From Clostridiales bacterium GWF2_38_85 (GTDB lineage Bacteria; Bacillota; Clostridia; Oscillospirales; CAG-382): 64,000 nucleotides of DNA. The notes under the pieces are model-generated. The model was not told where the DNA came from. It did no database searches and was given only the letters and a program-made list of their open reading frames with translations. The translations under genes were made by a program, and so were the position numbers. This document shows positions 35,171-43,682 of this stretch, in pieces. The stretch's first letter is position 1. The number at the start of each line of letters is the position of its first letter. The DNA lies in the NCBI GenBank assembly GCA_001797275.1, contig MGOY01000024.1, forward strand, positions 33,389 through 97,388, given 5' to 3'.

Positions 35171-37465
35171 ATGATTAAACCAATAAATAAACCGAACCAA
35201 ATTCCCGAAAGTTATAGTCCCGTAAAACCGGTAATATTGAACATGGTGGAAAGTGCATTACACAGCGGAAAGAACCAGCAACTGCCGTCCGAATGTATTA
35301 TAACACCGAAAGAAAAAATCGCTTCGTTCACCGGCGAAAAATGGCCGTTCTCCAATGTCGAACCGGCTGTGTATTCCGCACTTGGTCTTTTATATGACAA
35401 AACCGAACGGCGCGACGTTAATCCACACGGCGAAGAAACCGGCGCGTTAATCAACGACGACATTGAATACGCTATCCACAATGTGCTGACAGGCCATGCG
35501 TTCGGATTGTTTTATGATATGGGTGATAATTTTCTCAGTATGGCGATGTATGGCTTTTCATCATACAACTTGAATGTAAATGACTATTCAGAAGATGAAA
35601 TCGCCATAATTATAAAAGATCAACTTTACAGTGGGAACTCCATTCATATCAACGCAAGCGGTGAACCCTTTGATTATTTGATTTGGGGATATAAAGACGA
35701 CGGAAATATTCTGCTTGGATATAAATTCGAACACGGGAACGATATGTTGAATTGCTCTTACGACCTCAATAACCCCATCGAGTTTGACTCCCTTGTTAAA
35801 CGGCTTAATAAAAATGATATTTTTAAATCGGTTCGTGGACAGACCGGCAGTATCACATTAATTCAACCCGACGGTGATAGGCTTAAAAACGAAGTTGTTT
35901 ATAGACAAGCCCTCGCGGAAGGATACCGTATGCTGACGCAAGTGGAACCAAACCCCGAAATGGATTTTGTACGGGTGCATTTTGGATATGGTCAAGCCAT
36001 TTATGATGAATGGATACGCCAGATCGAGGAAATGGAAAAAGAAAACCGCGAGCAGTTTTTCAACATATCGCCGATATTCCCACATTTCATTGCGCTGTAC
36101 GAAAATCGTCTGCAATTATTACGATTTCTAAAGCATTGGAACAAACAAATCAATAACGAACACTTGCAAAAAGCCATTGAAATATGTGAGCAGCTGAAAA
36201 ATGTTTCCAGTGACGCTGCAACGCTAACAATGGATGGTGACTGGAATCCCATGCGGGACGCTTCCAATCATGAAAAACGAGCTTTCGCGCTGGATGCATT
36301 AAGAAAATGCCGTGCGTTCGAGTTGGAAATCGCAGAAAGCATAAAAGAATTTATCGATGCTCCTGAAAGTTATAGTCCGAAAAAACCGGAGATATTGAAT
36401 ATGGCAGAGGGACAGTTACAAACTAAAAACCTTACCGAAAATGTATTGTCTGGTATTCCGTTCATGGGATATGGCAACCCATCAGCGGTATGTTATATCG
36501 GCTCAGTTATGCGTTTAATGGATTTTTTAAATGATCCTATCGAAGCTGACGAACTGTTTTCATTGAGCGGGACAGCATTTTGCTTTCCGTGGAAAAACGG
36601 ATTGACATGCGATGAAGTCAGTATTATAAGTGAGATACCGAAGCGAACTTTTGCGGCGTTGGGGTATGAAAGCGAATATATTTATGAAAAGGATATATCA
36701 AAAAGTCCACGTAAATATTCCAAAGAATTTTATATCAAAAAGATCAAGGATTCCATCGACAACGGACACCCGGTCGTCGGTTTTGGATTTACACAGCAAA
36801 ACTTCACTTGCCTTATCACAGGTTATTATAATGACGGAAAAGGTATGTATATGCGTGCCTATTGGTCTCCGGAAGGTACGCCGGAGGGATATGATAATGA
36901 AAAATATTATTATACCGAAGATTGGTACGATAAATGTTATGGGATCGTCGTCATCGGCGAAAAGACCGGCGAGCGTTTAAACGGAACGCAAGCGTATCAA
37001 TATTTAAAAGAAACCGCTAAAATGTATAATGATATGAAAACAGGAACGCAATACGATCAGATGATTTATAACAATTCCGCATCCTTCGATGAGATGATCA
37101 ACTGGCTCAGGGATGACTTTTGCTGGGATGAAGGATGCGATATGGGTTATTGCGACTTACTTCTCAGCCCATGCGGCTTGTTATTACTTAACCATTACCG
37201 CAGTTACCTTCACAGCTATCTTAGCAAATTAAATGAGCAATGCCCGGAATTAATAAATACAAAAATCAAATCTGCTATTGAACGGTTGGGTGAAAGCATT
37301 CCCGCAGCGAACTACACACGGATTGATTTGGCTAAATGCGTCGATCCGTCGATTACCGATTTTTCTATGCTTCATGACCGCGTTGTCCGTAAAAAAGTCG
37401 CCGCGCATGTGGAGCGATTGAAGAAGATGGATCAGGAGATATTCGATAGTATTTTAGAAAGTTGA
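35171..37465 (+). CDS. Double PESYSP-segment protein, two C39-like modules fused
   Basis: 764 residues with the shared segment twice: at the start (KPNQIPESYSPVKPVILNM) and near residue 398 (DAPESYSPKKPEILNM). Module one (30-390) has a C39-like core without the nucleophile Cys, then a helical domain. Module two (400-764) matches the 20338 protein (MGYGNPSAVCYIGSVMRLMD) and keeps that Cys, but Cys replaces the usual His before ITGYYND. The second segment marks the join of two formerly separate genes. Function unknown; probably binding rather than hydrolysis. Confidence 0.7.
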   Translation: MIKPINKPNQIPESYSPVKPVILNMVESALHSGKNQQLPSECIITPKEKIASFTGEKWPFSNVEPAVYSALGLLYDKTERRDVNPHGEETGALINDDIEYAIHNVLTGHAFGLFYDMGDNFLSMAMYGFSSYNLNVNDYSEDEIAIIIKDQLYSGNSIHINASGEPFDYLIWGYKDDGNILLGYKFEHGNDMLNCSYDLNNPIEFDSLVKRLNKNDIFKSVRGQTGSITLIQPDGDRLKNEVVYRQALAEGYRMLTQVEPNPEMDFVRVHFGYGQAIYDEWIRQIEEMEKENREQFFNISPIFPHFIALYENRLQLLRFLKHWNKQINNEHLQKAIEICEQLKNVSSDAATLTMDGDWNPMRDASNHEKRAFALDALRKCRAFELEIAESIKEFIDAPESYSPKKPEILNMAEGQLQTKNLTENVLSGIPFMGYGNPSAVCYIGSVMRLMDFLNDPIEADELFSLSGTAFCFPWKNGLTCDEVSIISEIPKRTFAALGYESEYIYEKDISKSPRKYSKEFYIKKIKDSIDNGHPVVGFGFTQQNFTCLITGYYNDGKGMYMRAYWSPEGTPEGYDNEKYYYTEDWYDKCYGIVVIGEKTGERLNGTQAYQYLKETAKMYNDMKTGTQYDQMIYNNSASFDEMINWLRDDFCWDEGCDMGYCDLLLSPCGLLLLNHYRSYLHSYLSKLNEQCPELINTKIKSAIERLGESIPAANYTRIDLAKCVDPSITDFSMLHDRVVRKKVAAHVERLKKMDQEIFDSILES

Positions 37466-37466
37466 T

Positions 37467-37857
37467 ATGGACACATCATATGAAGTCATAAACTATATAA
37501 AAAAGCTTGCCTGTAAAGCAGCGAAAATGATCGTTCCCGTACCGGAAGATATCGTTATTCCCGAAAAGAATCTTAAAGGATTGGATAACGTCGAATTTAT
37601 TTCGGCGTTTATCCAATATTAAGATTTGTTACAGCAGATTTATCAGGATATCGCGAAAGCGCCGGAGAATAAAAGAAATATTCCGCACTTCGTTTTACGG
37701 ATGCGGTAGAGAAAATTGTAATATCAAACACACATATGTATATGAAGGAGTCGAGCGGCATAAATGTATCTGCTGCCACCCTGCTTATGAAACGGAAGCC
37801 ATCATTGAAGATATTCCTCATTATATCAAGCTTGTGGAGTTAGGCGTAAAAAAATAA
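37467..37857 (+). pseudogene. Cysteine-tail family protein, internally deleted
   Basis: It starts MDTSYEVINYIKKLACKAAK and has VEFISAFIQY, a TAA, then DLLQQIYQDIAKAPEN, the N-terminal motif of the family. After a frame change only the end remains: GRENCNIKHTYVYEGVERHK and IPHYIKLVELGVKK. That tail closely matches the 42456 protein end (IPHYIKLVELGEKK). The middle, about 200 residues in paralogues, is missing. Confidence 0.65.
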
Positions 37858-37888
37858 TACAACTCAATTAATGAAAGGAACGAGTCAT

Positions 37889-38116
37889 ATGCCAGATACA
37901 TTCAAGATATATGCCAACCTTGAGCAAAGAGCGACGGATTATTATCTCAACACATTCCCCGTTTTTGTTTCGGACGATACGGCCGCCGTCAGCTCCGCGG
38001 GACAAAAATCATTCTACAATCTTATAGAAGGACTGTATCAACTTGCTTTTGACGAACATCGAAACTACATGAAGATTGATAGACGACGGCTCGCAGATAA
38101 TTTAATTTCTTTTTAA
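37889..38116 (+). CDS. Small hypothetical protein, possible family N-terminal fragment
   Basis: 75 residues from the ATG at 37889. FYNLIEGLYQLAFDEHRNYM recalls the paralogue motif (F...YxQLYxQIYTDM) at the start of the cysteine-tail family. It ends abruptly after ADNLISF. It could be a truncated copy or a small gene. The next gene begins 45 nt on. Confidence 0.45.
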   Translation: MPDTFKIYANLEQRATDYYLNTFPVFVSDDTAAVSSAGQKSFYNLIEGLYQLAFDEHRNYMKIDRRRLADNLISF

Positions 38117-38161
38117 GTTTCATAAATGATATATTTCTCAAAGGAAGAGGTGAAGCATAAT

Positions 38162-39220
38162 ATGGAAATAATTTATTACGAACAGCTCTATATCCGTAAT
38201 TTATTTAATCAACTGAAAAATGCAAGAGATGAAATGATCATCCATGATGATTTTCTAAATAATATAAATCGGGAAGACTTTATATCCGCGTATAAACAGC
38301 TTTATCAACTTTATATTCAAATATATACCGACATGATGGCTGATCCCGGCGGTTTTGATTTGCCGTTATTTAAAATAGACGAAGAAAAAGGCGCGGATAA
38401 AACGAAGTCACATTATCTTTCGTGGATAATTATTTTTTTGGGAATGTGCGGCGAGCTGGATAATAAAATACGGGTTAATACGAAAAAGTTTTTAATCAAT
38501 ACAAAGAAATTTGGCGTAACAAATCCATTGCCGTTACTTAATAAGTTATCAAATTATGGTTTTCATTTAACCGGTATCGATAAGAAAAAAATTATAGATC
38601 CGATTTTTACGGTCGACTATATTGATAATAAAAACATAATGCACGTTATTATGGCTTTGGGCAAAAGAATGACGCAACTAAATAAACACGGTAACCGGTA
38701 TCAACTGCAGCGTCTCAGTCCGAGATGCTTTGAAGATACATCGGATATATTGCCGGGAACGGATTTTAACGATTACGAAGCGATGCTTGGTGATCAGACT
38801 GCGGTCATTGAATTTTTCAACTCATTTATGAGTGAAAAAGGATATACTCCGTTTTACGAAGGATTTTATCGCATTTCATATCAAAAGAAGAAAAAGCTTA
38901 CGACATGGTATTATTGTATTCAATATAAATATTGGGTTGAAAAAGAAGTCACGTTGCAAATACGGCTTTATAATTTGGGGAAATACGCGCAGTTTGTTGA
39001 AAATATGCCTCAATCAATTAAATCCGTTATATGCCAAAACACTTGCAGGGACGATTGTAAAAATAAGCACGAGTGTGAAAAGACCGTATGTTATCGGGTC
39101 GATGGAAAACAATACAAAAGCTGCAGATGGAAAACTTTCGACTTCATAAACTTGCCACCAGATGATTTTAAATATATAAGGACACTTTGTGAAAACGAAT
39201 GGAAGATAAAAAATATTTAA
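38162..39220 (+). CDS. Cysteine-tail family protein, intact copy
   Basis: About 352 residues from the ATG at 38162 (GAGGTG upstream). Layout of an unrecognised family: an N-terminal helical block (FISAYKQLYQLYIQIYTDMM), a middle block (IIIFLGMCGELDNKIRVNTK, LLNKLSNYGFHLTGI), a further block with MHVIMALGKRMTQ, and a tail NTCRDDCKNKHECEKTVCYR then DGKQYKSCRW. The tail could bind zinc. Relatives in the window are at 21119, 37467, 42456, 46230, 47276 and 50801. No database name comes to mind. Confidence 0.7.
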   Translation: MEIIYYEQLYIRNLFNQLKNARDEMIIHDDFLNNINREDFISAYKQLYQLYIQIYTDMMADPGGFDLPLFKIDEEKGADKTKSHYLSWIIIFLGMCGELDNKIRVNTKKFLINTKKFGVTNPLPLLNKLSNYGFHLTGIDKKKIIDPIFTVDYIDNKNIMHVIMALGKRMTQLNKHGNRYQLQRLSPRCFEDTSDILPGTDFNDYEAMLGDQTAVIEFFNSFMSEKGYTPFYEGFYRISYQKKKKLTTWYYCIQYKYWVEKEVTLQIRLYNLGKYAQFVENMPQSIKSVICQNTCRDDCKNKHECEKTVCYRVDGKQYKSCRWKTFDFINLPPDDFKYIRTLCENEWKIKNI

Positions 39221-39227
39221 AAACTAC

Positions 39228-39258
39228 TTGACTCTGCCGATGGGGAACAGTTTATACT
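39228..39258 (+). promoter_or_regulatory. MerR-type promoter (19-bp spacer) of the 39290 remnant
   Basis: TTGACT and TATACT are 19 bp apart. The spacer shows only a weak dyad. It precedes a MerR N-terminal fragment, so the promoter survives although the gene is broken. Confidence 0.65.
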
Positions 39259-39289
39259 ATGCTTATACCAACGGTTAGGAGGACATTTC

Positions 39290-39899
39290 ATGAATGAATT
39301 AATTAAAATCAGAGATGTATCAGTTAAATACGATATATCTGCCCGTACACTCTGTTATTACGAGGACCTGGGACTCATAACAAGCACCAGGAGTGACGAT
39401 TACGCTTACAGGCTGTACGATGATGCCGCCGTACAACGGCTTGAACGGTCTACTTATCGAATTAAAGAACCGGTGTCTTAAAAGAGGATACACGCATGAA
39501 ATCAATCTCAGCCTTGGGTCGACAGATTTGGTTTTTAATGTTTACTTCAAGAATGAAATCGGCGGGTTTCACATCGGATATAATTTGCGGAAATATTGGC
39601 AGTTCTCTTTCGGAACGATCAACGGCATCGGCGAAAAAGCAATGCTTGAGGATTTCGACAATCTCGACGATGGTATGAAACGGCATTTTATAAACATCTG
39701 CAAGCCATGTAGCGGATGCCTTATATGCACAAAGGGCGGTAAAAATAAAATCTTTACCGTCCCTGTGAATTATGACAGCAAGGAATATAAACTTTGCCCT
39801 TCTTATCCACGCCACGCATGGGAAACCATCGACTGCGGCTTGATTGATACTCTGTTTAAATATCACGATTTACAAATAAAATATAATGAACATAAATAA
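39290..39899 (+). pseudogene. MerR N-terminus joined out of frame to a cysteine-tail protein end
   Basis: Residues 1-55 are a clean MerR start (ISARTLCYYEDLGLITSTRS, AYRLYDDAAVQRLER). The frame then meets a stop at 39481. In another frame LLIELKNRCLKRGYTHEI continues to 39899 with ICKPCSGCLICTKGGKNK and DSKEYKLCPSY, which resembles the 30120 protein tail. A deletion seems to have joined an upstream regulator to a downstream Cys-tail gene. Confidence 0.65.
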
Positions 39900-39913
39900 T
39901 ATGATGAAACCCC

Positions 39914-39944
39914 TTGACCCTTACCTTGCGTAAGGTTTTATACT
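39914..39944 (+). promoter_or_regulatory. MerR-type promoter with classic dyad
   Basis: TTGACC and TATACT are 19 bp apart. The dyad CCTTAC-CTTGC-GTAAGG lies across the spacer, the typical operator layout of MerR activators. It serves the MerR fusion gene at 39975. Confidence 0.8.
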
Positions 39945-39974
39945 GAATAAAAACGCAAAGGAAGTGTCTTTATT

Positions 39975-41297
39975 ATGCAAATGAATTTAAATTCATTAAT
40001 GAAAATCGGCGATGTCACAAACAAATTCGGAATTTCCCACCGCTCATTGCATTATTGGGAAAGCACGGGCATACTCCAAAGCACCCGCGCTGAGAACGAC
40101 TACCGTTATTACGACGAAGAAAACCTGCTTAAGATCAAGCAGATTGTGCTGTTGCGTAAACTACGGCTATCTATTCCGTCCATACAGGAGATTTTTACTT
40201 CTGAGGAATTGTCGAAGATTATCTCTGTGTTCACCGATCACTTGGATGAAACAAAGAAAGAAACCGAACAGCTAAACGCTCTTGGCGTTATTCTACGCCA
40301 ACTCCTCAATATGCTCAAAGACCATCAGGATATGGACAGCGTGTATAAATATCTTGACACAACCACCAGCAACGAATCCGAAGAACTTAAAGCAGCGCTG
40401 AAAACGGTCATGTCTGTGCCAGTGAAGGAAATCGCTGTCGAATCACCACCGGAGCCGATGGTTGATATGACAGGTATTGACCTCTCGCTTGAACTTATGA
40501 CACCGGAAGATGTGCCGGAAGTGACAAAGGTAATCAAACTCTGTTATAGCAGCACCAAAGAGATGGACAAACTGTTGTTCTATTTCAATTTTGAGAATCA
40601 GTTAAATATGCCAAACTGTGCGTATTATTATAAAATTATGCAGAACGGCGAATGTATCGGCGCGGTCAACCTTGTTTATGTCGGCATGGAAGCTATGCTG
40701 ATTCGTTGCCTTGCGTATAGCGACCCTGATAATAATATCTATCTGTTTGAACTGTTAAAACAAACACATCCTGACGTTCTGTGTTGGAATATATATTTTC
40801 CGAACGTTGCCGGCAATAAAGAGGATTTTTGTTTTGATTGGGAAGGTAAAAAGCGTCAATTTGCGGATGATAATGGGTTCACCTTTTATACCGACGCTCG
40901 GTGGAACAGATTTATCAAAATGCTGAAACCACATGACGAGGTTTATAATAGCAGTCGTTATCGTTTTGCCTTATTGGACGGTTCAATGGACGGTGTATCT
41001 TTCCGATTTTTTGGTACTGATAAGCTGGACTTCTATGACGGTAAAATGACGAATTGGCGTATCACTGACTGTGATTTCGGCGGGGCACTTATTTACACCT
41101 CGTGGATGGAAAACAGCAAGTTTTATGAAAATTCTATCGCTGACAGCGATTTCCGCTATACTGAGTTTGACAACAGTAAATTTTATAACGGCAGCTTTCA
41201 GAATTGCCAAATAACTGATTGCGACATATCCGGCATGACCATTGACGGAATCAATGTGAAGGACGCGATGGAGCTTTATAAAAACAATAAAAAATAA
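39975..41297 (+). CDS. MerR regulator with GNAT-like and pentapeptide-like domains
   Basis: 440 residues. Residues 1-115 are MerR plus coiled coil (FGISHRSLHYWESTGILQST, LLRKLRLSIPSIQEIF). Residues 165-325 look GNAT-like (LELMTPEDVPEVTKVIKLCY, CAYYYKIMQNGECIGAVNLV). Residues 330-435 are a row of pentapeptide-like repeats (DFYDGKMTNWRITDCDFGGA, YTEFDNSKFYNGSFQNCQ). A right-handed beta helix fused to a MerR sensor is unusual. It may sense an acetylatable ligand. Ribosome site: AAAGGAAG. Confidence 0.7.
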   Translation: MQMNLNSLMKIGDVTNKFGISHRSLHYWESTGILQSTRAENDYRYYDEENLLKIKQIVLLRKLRLSIPSIQEIFTSEELSKIISVFTDHLDETKKETEQLNALGVILRQLLNMLKDHQDMDSVYKYLDTTTSNESEELKAALKTVMSVPVKEIAVESPPEPMVDMTGIDLSLELMTPEDVPEVTKVIKLCYSSTKEMDKLLFYFNFENQLNMPNCAYYYKIMQNGECIGAVNLVYVGMEAMLIRCLAYSDPDNNIYLFELLKQTHPDVLCWNIYFPNVAGNKEDFCFDWEGKKRQFADDNGFTFYTDARWNRFIKMLKPHDEVYNSSRYRFALLDGSMDGVSFRFFGTDKLDFYDGKMTNWRITDCDFGGALIYTSWMENSKFYENSIADSDFRYTEFDNSKFYNGSFQNCQITDCDISGMTIDGINVKDAMELYKNNKK

Positions 41298-41356
41298 CAC
41301 ATGAAAAAATGCTGGGTATAACGCTCCGGTAGTTTTTATTTTCAAAAAATTTTTAT

Positions 41357-41393
41357 AATATGACGCGCAGATGTCATATTATTGTGGTATAAT
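41357..41393 (+). promoter_or_regulatory. Candidate operator and promoter of the WYL regulator
   Basis: The inverted repeat AATATGAC-GCGCAGAT-GTCATATT ends 7 nt before TATAAT. A near copy lies at 42316. The position covers the -35 region, as expected for autorepression. Confidence 0.65.
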
Positions 41394-41414
41394 GGTTCCG
41401 GTGGTGAGTTGAAA

Positions 41415-42317
41415 ATGCAAATAAACCGGCTTTTTGAAATTATTTATATTCTACTTAATAAAAAAACTATAACCGCTAAGGAATTGGCGGAGCGTTTCGG
41501 CGTGTCGCAGCGCACAATCTACCGTGACGTGGATACGCTCTCACTTGCCGGAATCCCCGTTTACACGGAAAAGGGCAAAGGCGGCGGTATCAGTCTGCTG
41601 CCCGATTATGTTTTGAATAAATCCATTTTGAGCGAACAGGAGCAAAACGAAATCTTGTCCGCTTTACAGGGTCTTTCCAGCGTTAAGACATCGGAAACCG
41701 ACCAAGTGCTACAAAAACTGTCCACCATTTTCAACAAAAACACCGTTCGCTGGTTGGAAGTTGACTTTTCCGACTGGAGTTTTGCTAACGGTAAAACGTT
41801 CAGTGATTTCAAAACCGCCATTTTAGAACGCCGGATTGCCGAGTTTGATTATTTCAGTACTTATGGCGAAATGACGCACCGCCGTATAGAACCGATCCAG
41901 CTTTGGTTTAAGTCAAAATCGTGGTATATAAAAGGCTTTTGCTTGATGCGTCAGGATATACGCCTGTTTAAATTATCGCGGGTACGGAATCTGGCCGTGG
42001 CGGACGAGCAATTTTCGGAGCGTGACTATTTGGCAAGTCCTCCGACCCCTGCCCCTGCCAACCATCAAAAACCGGATGTGACTATAAAATTAAAAATCGC
42101 GCCGGAAATGACTTATCGGGTATATGACGAGTTTGACGAGGCCTTGGCGGAGAAACAACCGGACGGCAGCTTTGTGGTTTCAGTCACATGGCCGGAGGAC
42201 GATTGGGTATATGGAACGATCCTGTCTTATGGAGAATATATCGAGGTGCTGGAGCCGGAACATATCCGGGAAATCATCAATGAAAAATCTCAAAAAACTG
42301 CAAAAAAGTATTTGTAA
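41415..42317 (+). CDS. HTH-WYL transcriptional regulator
   Basis: About 300 residues from the ATG at 41415 (GGTGGTGAG upstream). The N-terminal HTH (TAKELAERFGVSQRTIYRDV) and wing (GIPVYTEKGKGGGISLLPDY) are of the HTH_11/DeoR-like type. A WYL domain follows (FKTAILERRIAEFDYFSTYG, PIQLWFKSKSWYIKGFCL), then the C-terminal extension (PEDDWVYGTILSYGEYIEVL). WYL regulators often bind nucleic-acid or nucleotide ligands. Identical operators before it and at its 3' end suggest autoregulation and control of the 42456 operon. Confidence 0.85.
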   Translation: MQINRLFEIIYILLNKKTITAKELAERFGVSQRTIYRDVDTLSLAGIPVYTEKGKGGGISLLPDYVLNKSILSEQEQNEILSALQGLSSVKTSETDQVLQKLSTIFNKNTVRWLEVDFSDWSFANGKTFSDFKTAILERRIAEFDYFSTYGEMTHRRIEPIQLWFKSKSWYIKGFCLMRQDIRLFKLSRVRNLAVADEQFSERDYLASPPTPAPANHQKPDVTIKLKIAPEMTYRVYDEFDEALAEKQPDGSFVVSVTWPEDDWVYGTILSYGEYIEVLEPEHIREIINEKSQKTAKKYL

Positions 42318-42353
42318 TATGACGAACTGTTGTCATATTAGGTGTGATATAAT
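42316..42353 (+). promoter_or_regulatory. Second copy of the WYL-type operator
   Basis: AATATGAC-GAACTGTT-GTCATATT, followed by GATATAAT at nearly the same spacing as at 41357. It overlaps the WYL stop codon and drives the 42456-51808 gene run. Confidence 0.65.
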
Positions 42354-42455
42354 AGAAAAAACAAGAAAGGATAACGGTTTATAAAAAACAAGTATTGGGT
42401 TTGTCATTTTGCCGAGAGACGCCAGGACCAGTTAATCCAAGTTCCACATGATTAT

Positions 42456-43505
42456 GTGATACATCCGGATTTTATACTTCTCGCGAACGAAGATGAGATA
42501 AGAGCCGCGTTTTCACGGCTTCATACACTTTATTTTCAGATATACGGAGGTATAGCGGAGTCACCCGAAAAATTTGGGATGCCGTTATATTTAAAAGAAG
42601 AATATCGCAATTTTTCACAGCAATGCCGAGATGCTGCACAAGCATCGTTTCGTCCGTTTATACTGTTGTATAATCTTTTAACATGCGGTGATATAAATGA
42701 CTGTTCGGTTCATACATCCATTGAAAAATTTAATTCTGTAAAACCGCGTCCGAAATCCGAGTCGCAAGTTGACGAAAAGGTTACAAATACTCATTTTTTA
42801 TTTCAAAAACTAACTGACTACGGATTTATCTTTGAAGGTCTAAAAAATAACAAGACGACAGATAAAGATATCGTCATCAGTTATCCTGACGATACCTTAT
42901 TACTGCATTTATGCAAAATGCTTGCCGATAAAACAAAAAATATTAATTGTATTATTGACTTTTTGCATTGCAGTTTCAGACTGCTTCAAGATGATATGCA
43001 CACCAAGGGTTATAGTGATTTGGTAGGTTTTATCGACACATTTCCCGTGGAAGCGGAAAAGGAGTTTGTATATAAAATGGATGAAGCTCTCATGTCTATA
43101 GGACTGTTACGTGGTGAAATGGGATATTATTATCGCACTGAAAGTTTAATAAGACAAAAAGGTCCGTATTCATTCAGGATAATCAATATAAATAAATGGA
43201 ATCCCTGGCATTCTGAAATAAAACCCGAAAAAGTGGAACTTGGATTGCGAATCAGAAATGTGTATAACTGTATGGAATATTTGCAAACCTGTCCCGATTC
43301 GGTAAAACGGATTTTTACCGAAAAGAATGACAACGGTTGTCAAAAACACGGAGATAATACCTGCAAACACGGCGTCAGCTATGAAATAGACGGGCAAGCA
43401 TACTGGCGTTGCGCTTGCTGTGATCCGGCGTTTCGTTTCCAACAACCAAAAGTTGAGGATATACCACATTACATAAAATTGGTGGAGCTTGGGGAGAAAA
43501 AATAG
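42456..43505 (+). CDS. Cysteine-tail family protein
   Basis: 349 residues from a GTG at 42456, but the frame is open further upstream (KNKYWVCHFAERRQDQLIQV). The paralogue at 47276 starts exactly there with ATG (MSYIINKWALVRR). Here the codon behind AAAGGA is ATA, so the original start may have mutated. Family blocks: EIRAAFSRLHTLYFQIYGGI, FQKLTDYGFIFEGLKNN, the tail CQKHGDNTCKHGVSYEIDGQ, then WRCACC and IPHYIKLVELGEKK. First gene behind the second WYL operator. Confidence 0.65.
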   Translation: MIHPDFILLANEDEIRAAFSRLHTLYFQIYGGIAESPEKFGMPLYLKEEYRNFSQQCRDAAQASFRPFILLYNLLTCGDINDCSVHTSIEKFNSVKPRPKSESQVDEKVTNTHFLFQKLTDYGFIFEGLKNNKTTDKDIVISYPDDTLLLHLCKMLADKTKNINCIIDFLHCSFRLLQDDMHTKGYSDLVGFIDTFPVEAEKEFVYKMDEALMSIGLLRGEMGYYYRTESLIRQKGPYSFRIININKWNPWHSEIKPEKVELGLRIRNVYNCMEYLQTCPDSVKRIFTEKNDNGCQKHGDNTCKHGVSYEIDGQAYWRCACCDPAFRFQQPKVEDIPHYIKLVELGEKK

Positions 43506-43519
43506 TAAGGTTAGCAATT

Positions 43520-43669
43520 ATGACCAAGCTGCGCGATATTTTCGCCGCATGGTATTCTAATGGTCATACAAATGAGAGTGACCCGAATACATGCGTCCTC
43601 CGTATTAAGTTGACAGACGCTGTGCTTTTCGATCAGGGGGTAAAGTACAGAGCGAAATTTTCGAATTGA
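43520..43669 (+). CDS. Short hypothetical ORF (49 residues)
   Basis: MTKLRDIFAAWYSNGHTNES continues for 49 codons to a TGA. Only AAGG lies upstream. It might be a fragment or a small operon gene; no family is recognised. Confidence 0.35.
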   Translation: MTKLRDIFAAWYSNGHTNESDPNTCVLRIKLTDAVLFDQGVKYRAKFSN

Positions 43670-43682
43670 AGGAGAGTTGGCC

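Noticed and set aside
20338..37465. The PESYSP segment as a RiPP leader peptide
   Set aside because: It sits on proteins of 200-760 residues with folded domains. No radical SAM, cyclodehydratase or transporter gene is nearby, and there is no short core peptide.
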